Made by a program: the position numbers and the translations under genes. The notes beneath the pieces were generated by a model. The model made no database searches, was not told the origin of the DNA, and saw only the letters and a program-made list of their open reading frames with translations. A DNA stretch of 27,678 nt, from positions 1 through 27,678 of IMG/VR virus record IMGVR_UViG_3300028553_002317. One strand, written 5' to 3'. Positions 22,003 to 27,678 of the stretch are shown in pieces. Source of the DNA: a virus. Position 1 is the stretch's first letter; the number at the start of each line of letters is the position of its first letter.

Positions 22003-22740
22003 ATGAGTGATCAAACTATCTTCCTAAGCGACGACAAAATATTTTATACACTGGAAGGTGAAGGTGAATATGTTGGGTGTCCTTCAGTATTTATGCGTCT
22101 GTCCATGTGCAACTTGACATGCAAAGGTTTTGCATCTGCAGATGCACCCAATGGATGTGATAGTTTCATTAGCTGGTCAGTAAAAAATAGAATGACCTTT
22201 GATGAAGTATTTGATTACATGACGCAACGTGGTTATCAATGTCATTTAAGGGATGGTGCTATCTGGAAAATTACCGGCGGTGAGCCGCTTATTCAGCAGA
22301 AAGCCCTTCTAGAACTTGTAGATCAATATATTTTTAGATTCGGCTACGTACCAAAGATTGATTTTGAAACCAACGCAACAATATTACCTGATCAACAATG
22401 GAAAGACTGGGGTGCTACGTTTACTACATCACCAAAATTAAGCAACAATGGTGACCCTGTTGAAAAAAGATACAAACCGGAAGTGCTGAAGTGGCATGCT
22501 CAAAATAAGTCTGGATTTAAATTTGTTGTTAGCGGTGAAGATGAAGTGAATGAAATTCTCGAAAAATACGTGCAAGATTGTAAAGTACCAACAGATCGTA
22601 TTTGGCTCATGCCCTGTTGTGGCAGCAGAGATGAACACACTGAAAAATGTCCCATGGTTGCTGAGTTTTGCAAGAAACATAATTTTAAATTCAGCCCCAG
22701 ATTGCAGCTTGTAATTTGGAACAAAGCTCTTAAAGTATAA
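22003..22740 (+). CDS. queE: 7-carboxy-7-deazaguanine synthase (radical SAM QueE)
   Basis: A 245-residue radical SAM enzyme. FYTLEGEGEYVGCPSVFMRLS is the QueE substrate-binding start; the cluster cysteines are C36-x3-C40-x11-C52, followed by Asp as in the usual CxxxCxxCD(T); KITGGEPLIQ is the SAM-binding GGEP; and DFETNAT is a further QueE motif. The loop is about nine residues longer than canonical, in line with the known variability of this loop in QueE proteins. It converts carboxytetrahydropterin to 7-carboxy-7-deazaguanine. It sits one base before a P-loop kinase-like gene, and FolE and QueD are nearby. Confidence 0.88.
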   Translation: MSDQTIFLSDDKIFYTLEGEGEYVGCPSVFMRLSMCNLTCKGFASADAPNGCDSFISWSVKNRMTFDEVFDYMTQRGYQCHLRDGAIWKITGGEPLIQQKALLELVDQYIFRFGYVPKIDFETNATILPDQQWKDWGATFTTSPKLSNNGDPVEKRYKPEVLKWHAQNKSGFKFVVSGEDEVNEILEKYVQDCKVPTDRIWLMPCCGSRDEHTEKCPMVAEFCKKHNFKFSPRLQLVIWNKALKV

Positions 22741-22741
22741 C

Positions 22742-23482
22742 ATGAGAATCGCCATATCAGGTACATCTTGCCAAGGTAAAACTACGTTTATAAATGATTT
22801 TATAAAACACTGGCCTGCTTACAATCGTTCTCAGGAATCATACAGAAAAGTTCTCAAGGATGAAAAGCTTAACATTAATAAAAAAGTTGATAAGGATGGA
22901 CAATGGAAGATTTTGAACTGTCTCATTGATGACATTCAAAAAACATCCAAAGGTGACAAAATTATATTCGATCGCTGTCCACTAGATAATTTGGTGTATT
23001 CATTGTGGAGTGAAGAAAAACAAGCTTCAGATATTGATAAAAAATTTATTGACAAATGCATTCCTCTTGTGCAAGAAAGCATGCGCGCAATTGACATAAT
23101 ACTGTTCATCCCCATCACCAGAGCTGCACCGGTTAAGCTGGAAATAAAAGAAAACAGAGAGCTTGACAAAGAATTTATTGAGGAAATTGATAACATATTC
23201 AAAGCCATAGCACGCAACCTGATGTCCAAAGGTGTTTGTCCATTCATGAAAGAAGATGACAGACCGCCCATGATAGAAATCTTTGGCAATCCTGAGCAAC
23301 GCGTAGAAATGTGTAAACTTTACATTGACAATCAAGGAGATCTTATTGATGAGGGTAAGAGCATCTTGGACACAGAGAACTTGAGTAAAATGGAGCAACT
23401 CTTGAACATGCAAAAGGGTATCTTGAAAGATGAAAAATTTGAAGCGGCAGTCACAAAAAGAATCATCACTAGCCTTAAATAA
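22742..23482 (+). CDS. P-loop NTPase, nucleoside/nucleotide kinase-like
   Basis: A 246-residue protein. Walker A GTSCQGKTTF (7-16); IIFDRCPLDNLVYSLW resembles the DR(S/C)PLD segment of deoxynucleoside kinases and NadR-type kinase domains; DIILFIPI is a core strand; and a Lys/Arg-rich lid-like region follows. The C-terminal 60 residues are helical and charged. The substrate cannot be fixed from sequence: a (deoxy)nucleoside, a nucleotide or nicotinamide riboside are candidates. It follows queE by one base. The last 20 residues (FEAAVTKRIITSLK) look like a small helical tail. Confidence 0.7.
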   Translation: MRIAISGTSCQGKTTFINDFIKHWPAYNRSQESYRKVLKDEKLNINKKVDKDGQWKILNCLIDDIQKTSKGDKIIFDRCPLDNLVYSLWSEEKQASDIDKKFIDKCIPLVQESMRAIDIILFIPITRAAPVKLEIKENRELDKEFIEEIDNIFKAIARNLMSKGVCPFMKEDDRPPMIEIFGNPEQRVEMCKLYIDNQGDLIDEGKSILDTENLSKMEQLLNMQKGILKDEKFEAAVTKRIITSLK

Positions 23483-23486
23483 TAAC

Positions 23487-23699
23487 ATGGCACAGTTCAA
23501 TGACAAGTATGAAGAGCTTCTGGAAAGCTTCAAATACATCAAGACAGTTAAAAGAGAGTTTTACCCAAAAAACTTCAGATTATCAGAGACATTTGTCAAA
23601 GCTTTCAGAGCTGAGTACAAACGGCTACTTGATGAAGGCATACATCCTCGCAAAGCTTTGGTGAAGCTCAACAAAGCACTCTTATTCCACTCAAATTAA
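23487..23699 (+). CDS. Small helical basic protein
   Basis: A 70-residue ORF, ATG 23487; the frame is open from 23430 but that part overlaps the kinase-like gene. Helical and basic (EELLESFKYIKTVKREFYPKNFRL ... AEYKRLLDEGIHPRKALVKLNKAL). TTAAATA ends 5 nt before the ATG, one mismatch from the late octamer, and is shared with the upstream stop codon. The 3' end overlaps the convergent fibre-like gene by 9 nt. Function unknown; DNA or RNA binding is possible from charge alone. Confidence 0.6.
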   Translation: MAQFNDKYEELLESFKYIKTVKREFYPKNFRLSETFVKAFRAEYKRLLDEGIHPRKALVKLNKALLFHSN

Positions 23700-24377
23700 T
23701 TCCGAATAAAACACACGCCACAGCAAGGGTGTTTGATATTTGACGCGGTAACCGGTGCTTATTTTAAAAACCAAATTGTTGTGGATGTCGGCACTTATTT
23801 CTGTTACAAACGGCTGACTGGAGAGTGTGACAACAGGTGTGAAGAAGAAATGAAATGGCTTGAGCTCGCCCAATGTGAGACGAGGATTGCGTGTAAAAAA
23901 GCCGGATAATACATATGTTGCTGTGTTGGTGCTCTGTGAAACAGTCATATACTTCAAGCTTGGATTGATCCAATCAGAGCTGCTTGATTCATCAACTATG
24001 TATCTGTACAATGTGTTTTGATAAGTTGTGAGTGCTGACAGGGTGGTGGTTGTGAGCAACACATATTCTGGTGAACCGGTGACACTTGTGGATCTTGTAA
24101 TCATTCCACCGTTAATGGTGAATGTGTTGTTGAAATTTGCGCTTAAAGACACACCAGACAATCCATTTGCAAAGAATGTATTGCTTGTGATTGTATTTAT
24201 TGCAGAAAAAGATTCAATGTAACTGCTGTGTCCAGACAAGTTACCTACAGCCGTGGCATTTTTATTAACATCTGTCTTTAGGAGATTAATATTTGTAAAA
24301 TCAATAGCTTTAGTAAAATCACCAGATTGAATGACAAACAGGTCTCCGTCAACGACTTGTTCAACTCGAGAAAGCAT
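23691..24377 (-). CDS. Fibre-type structural protein, paralogue A
   Basis: A 228-residue beta-rich protein, paralogous to its upstream neighbour at 24382. Shared landmarks in the same order are GDL.(V/I)IQ, an IDF.N...(L/V)KTD segment, a G.LSG turn, FTINGG, a GSPEY, an ALTT.QNTLY, a VDESS, a GFF(T/S)R and a TGYRV followed by WR. It lacks about 14 N-terminal residues of the other copy. The repeated N-terminal GDL/IDF pattern is typical of phage fibre or baseplate-attached adhesins. It follows the neighbour by 4 nt, so both are on one late transcript. Confidence 0.65.
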   Translation of the reverse strand: MLSRVEQVVDGDLFVIQSGDFTKAIDFTNINLLKTDVNKNATAVGNLSGHSSYIESFSAINTITSNTFFANGLSGVSLSANFNNTFTINGGMITRSTSVTGSPEYVLLTTTTLSALTTYQNTLYRYIVDESSSSDWINPSLKYMTVSQSTNTATYVLSGFFTRNPRLTLGELKPFHFFFTPVVTLSSQPFVTEISADIHNNLVFKISTGYRVKYQTPLLWRVFYSELI

Positions 24378-24381
24378 TGTC

Positions 24382-25101
24382 TTATACTGTTGTATAAGTA
24401 TACAACAATCTCCAGTAAAACGATGTGTCCTGAGGCACCCTGTACCCGGTATTCACAGTAAATGTTAATCCATTCAGCCCATCATTAATGACATTATTAA
24501 CATATGGAAAGGTGGACAGTTGTGATGTTGTCATTAGCGTAAAATGTTGTGGTTGTATGGAACCTGGAGAAACAGTAGGATATCTGCTAAAGAACCCGGC
24601 AAGATAATATTGTTGTGATGCATTGTTTGCTAGAACAGTAACAAAATTTTGACCAGCATCTGTGCTTGATTCATCCACTACAATCTTGTAGAGTGTGTTT
24701 TGAAATGTAGTTAATGCAGGCAATACAGTGTTGTTTATGTGTTGGTACTCTGGTGAGCCTAGCACATATGATGCGCTGGTTACAATACCACCATTAATTG
24801 TGAATCTGTTATAATAATCAGTTGGAGCAAATATGCCTGCTTGATTGTTTGATGCATAGTTTAAACTGGCAACTGTGCACAGTGCATTAACGTTTGTAAA
24901 GTAACAATTTGTACCAGAGAGACTGCCTATGACAGTCGCGTTTCCTGAAGCATCAGTCTTTACAGCATTAAAATTCTCAAAATCAATGGTTTGCAGTCCA
25001 TTGTCTGTCTGTATGATTAACAAATCACCATTAACAGCTTCCTGTGTTTGTGGTAAATTTGTTATGCTTACTATGTTACTGTTTGAAGTATTGATTGCCA
25101 T
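24382..25101 (-). CDS. Fibre-type structural protein, paralogue B
   Basis: A 239-residue paralogue of the protein encoded at 23691-24377. N-terminal INTSNSNIVSITNLPQTQEAVNGDLLIIQTDN is longer than in paralogue A and resembles fibre anchor domains; the middle and C-terminus match A at all listed landmarks, with divergence in the exposed segments between them. This is the first gene after a perfect late octamer (TATAAATA, 6 nt before ATG 25101). Two tandem copies may form hetero-oligomers or offer alternative receptor-binding surfaces. Confidence 0.68.
   Translation of the reverse strand: MAINTSNSNIVSITNLPQTQEAVNGDLLIIQTDNGLQTIDFENFNAVKTDASGNATVIGSLSGTNCYFTNVNALCTVASLNYASNNQAGIFAPTDYYNRFTINGGIVTSASYVLGSPEYQHINNTVLPALTTFQNTLYKIVVDESSTDAGQNFVTVLANNASQQYYLAGFFSRYPTVSPGSIQPQHFTLMTTSQLSTFPYVNNVINDGLNGLTFTVNTGYRVPQDTSFYWRLLYTYTTV
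24388..24407. repeat. Perfect 9-bp inverted repeat at the end of a fibre gene
   Basis: TGTTGTATA, 2 bp (AG), TATACAACA, lying over the last codons of paralogue B, 11 nt before the start of paralogue A. The spacer is too short for an ordinary RNA hairpin loop without opening the inner pair, so a DNA palindrome bound by a dimer is as likely as a transcript structure. Confidence 0.4.
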
Positions 25102-25117
25102 CTCTGTTATTTATACT
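25091..25117 (+). promoter_or_regulatory. Early-type promoter candidate for the glycosyltransferase run
   Basis: TTGATT (25091-25096), 15 nt, TATACT (25112-25117), then 13 nt to ATG 25131. The geometry equals that of queE. It overlaps the minus-strand late octamer at 25108-25115. Confidence 0.35.
25108..25115 (-). promoter_or_regulatory. Perfect T4 late promoter octamer (TATAAATA)
   Basis: Minus-strand TATAAATA ends 6 nt before ATG 25101 of the fibre-type gene pair. Confidence 0.55.
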
Positions 25118-25130
25118 AATATATCTGAAT

Positions 25131-25931
25131 ATGCAAAAGATTGGAGTAGGTATAATTACATGCAATCGACCCAAGTTCTTTGTAAAATGCTTCAAATCAA
25201 TACCGCAAAACGTTGAGCTTGTTGTTGTTAATGATGGTGCTGACTTTGAAGATGTTGGAAGATTGCATAGCATGCGTAAATTCGAATACATTCACAACAA
25301 GGAAAACCTTGGTGTTGGCAAAACAAAAAACAAAGCATTCAAATATCTGCTTGAGCAAAATTGCGATCACATCTTTGTTATTGAAGATGATATTGTTGTT
25401 AAAGATCCTGCTGTTTTTGACAAATACATAGAAGCACGAAATTTAACAGGCATACAGCACTTTAATTTTGCCTATCATGGGCCTGCAAATAAAAATAACA
25501 TATCTGGTGGCAAACCAACTCCACGGTTTGTTGTTGACTATGGCAGCATAAAGGTGGCCATTAATCCTGCCAGTGTTGGTGCATTTTGCTATTACACCAG
25601 AGAAGTGCTTGAAAAGGTTGGTTTAATAGATGAGGATTTTCTCAACGCTTTTGATCATGTGGATCATGATTATCGTATATTCAGAGCTGGGTATTCTACA
25701 CCATACTGGAATTGGCCAGATCTGGCCAATAGCATGGATTACATAGATGAAATCGAATGTTCTGAAAAGAGTAGCACCATAAGGCCAAGAAAAGATTGGC
25801 AAGAAAACCTCACAAAAGGAGCTGAGTGGTTTAAGAAAAAACATGGATACATGCCTGCATGGCAAGGTTGTGTGCCAGATACGACCAAGGAAGATGTTGT
25901 CAAATTTCTTAGATCCATAAAACCAAAATGA
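25131..25931 (+). CDS. GT-A glycosyltransferase, family 2-like (first of four)
   Basis: A 266-residue protein; ATG 25131 is chosen because the preceding frame (from TTG 25095) overlaps the divergent gene and its promoter. KIGVGIITCNRPKFF is the first strand, VVVNDGA the second, NLGVGKTKNKAFKYLL a nucleotide-contact region, and IFVIEDDIVV holds the metal-binding acidic motif. AFDHVDHDYR may be the acceptor-side base region. Donor and acceptor unknown. It overlaps the next gene by 4 nt (ATGA), and the four glycosyltransferase-like genes look like one operon. Host-surface or virion glycan synthesis fits. Confidence 0.82.
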   Translation: MQKIGVGIITCNRPKFFVKCFKSIPQNVELVVVNDGADFEDVGRLHSMRKFEYIHNKENLGVGKTKNKAFKYLLEQNCDHIFVIEDDIVVKDPAVFDKYIEARNLTGIQHFNFAYHGPANKNNISGGKPTPRFVVDYGSIKVAINPASVGAFCYYTREVLEKVGLIDEDFLNAFDHVDHDYRIFRAGYSTPYWNWPDLANSMDYIDEIECSEKSSTIRPRKDWQENLTKGAEWFKKKHGYMPAWQGCVPDTTKEDVVKFLRSIKPK

Positions 25932-26680
25932 AAATAAGTTTGCTTGTACCAAGCAGAGAAAGATTGAATCTCAAGCTAACACTCATTAGCTCCATTATGA
26001 CCTCAGTGAGTGACATCAATAATGTGGAGCTTGTTTTTGGTGTTGATGAAGACGATCCCAAGCGAGACATTGTTCATAAAATTGCTCAAGCAATACCATT
26101 TGTACGTATTGTTGATATTAAAAATGATGGAAAGTTCATTGGTATTAATCGCATATGGAATATTTTAGCTGCTAATACAGACAATGAGCTGTTTGGTTAT
26201 GTAGGTGATGACATGATCTTCATGACACCAGATTGGGATAAAGAAATTTTGAAAGAGTTTAACAAAACAAATTGCCCTGCAGATAACATCAAGCTTGTGC
26301 ATTGCTATGACGGGCATCGCGATCGGGATGAAATATGCGTTAATGCTTTTGTACATAGAAAATATTATGAAGTGCTTGGTTATTTCTGCAAGGAAGACTT
26401 CTTAATCAATTGGTCTGATCAATGGATGTATCAAACGTTTAATGCATTTGACAGAATAAAGTACCGACGTGATATGCACATTCAACACAATCACTGGATT
26501 TACGGAGGCAGAAAAAAAGACAGCACAGCTGATAGAATGCTTTCAGATAATCACGACAGGATAAGTGATCAGCTTTGGCATGACCTTGCCCCCGAAAGAG
26601 TTGCAGCTGTAAAAAAACTAGGTAAATATCTCAACATTGACCCTGACTGGACAAAGGTCGATTGTGGTAAACAAAAATGA
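25928..26680 (+). CDS. GT-A glycosyltransferase-like protein (second of four)
   Basis: A 250-residue protein. ISLLVPSRERL opens the fold, VELVFGVDEDDPKRD is the second strand with an acidic cluster, and ELFGYVGDDMIFM is the DxD-like metal motif. Later acidic residues (INWSDQWMYQTF) sit where catalytic bases lie in family 2. It is translationally coupled to both neighbours (4-nt overlaps). Its C-terminus is rich in Asp, Arg and Lys. Substrates cannot be predicted. Confidence 0.75.
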   Translation: MKISLLVPSRERLNLKLTLISSIMTSVSDINNVELVFGVDEDDPKRDIVHKIAQAIPFVRIVDIKNDGKFIGINRIWNILAANTDNELFGYVGDDMIFMTPDWDKEILKEFNKTNCPADNIKLVHCYDGHRDRDEICVNAFVHRKYYEVLGYFCKEDFLINWSDQWMYQTFNAFDRIKYRRDMHIQHNHWIYGGRKKDSTADRMLSDNHDRISDQLWHDLAPERVAAVKKLGKYLNIDPDWTKVDCGKQK

Positions 26681-27279
26681 GCAAACACTCTCCAAAACCA
26701 AAGCTTTCCATCCTGATACCTTCCACACCCAACAGAGTGGCAGGCAAGATGCTTGAGTTGTTTAATTGTCTTGAAAAACAAGTTAATAAATTATCCAATC
26801 CTAATGATGTTGAGCTGCTAGTATTGCTGGACAATAAAAAACGCTCCATAGGATTCAAGCGCGAATCATTGCTATATATTGCACGTGGTGATTTTGTTGC
26901 TTTCATGGATGATGACGACATGGTACATGATTTTTATATTGAGGAAGCTGTGAGAGCAATTGACGCGCATCCTGAGGTGGACGTTATTACTTTCAAAGAG
27001 TATGTGTATATAAATGATTCACCGCGGTATGAATTGACCTTTGAACTTGGCTATCCGAAAAATGACGCTGTACAGATTCCAGATGCAAAGCGGCCACCAT
27101 GGCACTGTTGTTTCTGGAAGAGGACCTTGGCACAGAAGTACCACTTTCCAGACCTAATGTATGGTGAGGATTGGGCTTGGGCATCACAAATCAATCAAGA
27201 AGCAAAAACAAGCCATCACATAGATAAATTCATGAGAACTTACAAGTATAATGACACTGTCACAGAAGCCATTGAATAG
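26677..27279 (+). CDS. GT-A glycosyltransferase-like protein (third of four)
   Basis: A 200-residue compact family-2-like protein. LSILIPSTPNR first strand; KKRSIGFKRESLLYIARGDFVAFMDDDDMV gives the nucleotide-contact region and the DDDD metal motif; LMYGEDWAWASQ is the ED motif of the catalytic-base region. The size is minimal for the fold and no membrane segment is present. It overlaps the previous gene by 4 nt. Most similar in motifs to family 2 proteins that transfer single sugars. Confidence 0.8.
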   Translation: MSKHSPKPKLSILIPSTPNRVAGKMLELFNCLEKQVNKLSNPNDVELLVLLDNKKRSIGFKRESLLYIARGDFVAFMDDDDMVHDFYIEEAVRAIDAHPEVDVITFKEYVYINDSPRYELTFELGYPKNDAVQIPDAKRPPWHCCFWKRTLAQKYHFPDLMYGEDWAWASQINQEAKTSHHIDKFMRTYKYNDTVTEAIE

Positions 27280-27287
27280 CATAGTTA

Positions 27288-27678
27288 ATGAAGCGTATTG
27301 CTAATTTTACCCAAACATACAAGGGAAACTCACATTGGTCACCAGGCAGTGATGGTAAGAGCAGAGATTTTCTCATTGAAGCATTATGTAAAAATTCGGG
27401 AAAAATTAATGCTATGCAGTTGCTTGATTATCAAACACTCAATTTTCATAACATGGACGTTGAGCACTGCAAAACCTTAGCACAACAAATCAAAACCGTA
27501 TTACCAGACTGTGAATTTTTTGTTTATAAAAATATGAGTTTTGGAAGCACAATATTAAAGCACATGCATCATTTAAAAGAAAAAGGCATTTCTGATGTGT
27601 TGTGGGTGCAGGATGATGAATTCTTTACACATACAAATTTTAAAGATTTTGAAACGTTAATTACTTTCTACAGAAATA
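27288..27678 (+). CDS. Glycosyltransferase-like protein, N-terminal part (fourth of four)
   Basis: ATG 27288, open to the window edge (130 codons visible). It starts KRIANFTQTYKGNSHWSP, with a mid segment DCEFFVYKNMSFG and a metal-type motif VLWVQDDEFF near residue 110. The DDE placement is like that in the preceding genes, so a fourth glycosyltransferase is likely, but the first strand does not show the usual (I/V)(I/V)P motif. The catalytic-base region is beyond the edge. Confidence 0.55.
   Translation, partial: MKRIANFTQTYKGNSHWSPGSDGKSRDFLIEALCKNSGKINAMQLLDYQTLNFHNMDVEHCKTLAQQIKTVLPDCEFFVYKNMSFGSTILKHMHHLKEKGISDVLWVQDDEFFTHTNFKDFETLITFYRN

Noticed and set aside
23430-23486. Upstream extension of the 70-residue ORF
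   Set aside because: It overlaps the C-terminus of the kinase-like gene and adds low-quality sequence; ATG 23487 lies 5 nt after a late-like TTAAATA.
1-27678. tRNA genes, CRISPR arrays, insertion sequences, integrase or attachment sites
   Set aside because: None seen on either strand; nearly every base is accounted for by genes and there is no gap large enough except 19338-19449.

Overview
This window is a piece of a T4-like (Tevenvirinae/cyanomyovirus-related) tailed phage genome. The evidence is a full set of T4 replication, recombination and late-transcription homologues: a B-family DNA polymerase (gp43), the gp46/gp47 recombination nuclease, the late sigma factor gp55, UvsW, UvsY and the N-terminus of UvsX. 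With these are small genes of the kind found in marine T4-like phages: PhoH, a GIY-YIG protein, a ligase-like protein, a nucleotidyltransferase, an aspartic-protease-like protein and many glycosyltransferases. The DNA is AT-rich and densely packed; no gap between genes exceeds about 115 bp. There are no photosynthesis genes, tRNAs or integrase, so the host cannot be named from this window.

Layout. (1) 1-10692, all minus strand, is the replication/recombination/late-regulator block. Read in transcription order it is uvsY, uvsW, 55, 47, 46, a GT-B glycosyltransferase, a small membrane-type ORF, 43, a conserved small gene, a GT-A glycosyltransferase, and uvsX (cut by the edge). (2) 10719-15441, plus strand, holds late-type genes: a small basic protein, a GIY-YIG protein, unknowns, a predicted PD-(D/E)XK protein, a nucleotidyltransferase-superfamily ligase-like protein and an HxGH nucleotidyltransferase. 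(3) 15438-20288 is mosaic: an acidic helical protein, an aspartic-protease-like protein, a fibre/adhesin, FolE (minus), an orphan fibre-anchor ORF, an alanine-rich protein and QueD. (4) 20241-23699 holds PhoH (minus), an RmlB-like dehydratase, QueE, a P-loop kinase-like protein and a small ORF. (5) 23691-25101 carries two paralogous fibre-type genes (minus). (6) 25131 to the end carries four consecutive glycosyltransferase-like genes.

How the parts may work together. FolE, QueD and QueE are three successive enzymes that turn GTP into 7-carboxy-7-deazaguanine, the precursor of queuosine and of deazaguanine DNA modifications; QueC and a base-inserting transglycosylase are not in the window. gp55 should direct late transcription, and T4-type late octamers (NATAAATA) stand before many genes, almost always 5 nt before the ATG. 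Early-type genes carry TTGAT-like and TATAAT-like boxes with the second box typically 6 nt before the ATG. Both geometries predict transcripts that begin at the start codon, and Shine-Dalgarno sequences are nearly absent. A second theme is a run of proteins, including predicted enzymes, whose N-termini resemble T4 capsid-targeting peptides ending in (L/I)xE. They may be packaged in the head and delivered with the DNA. Promoter and packaging statements are inferences from sequence pattern.
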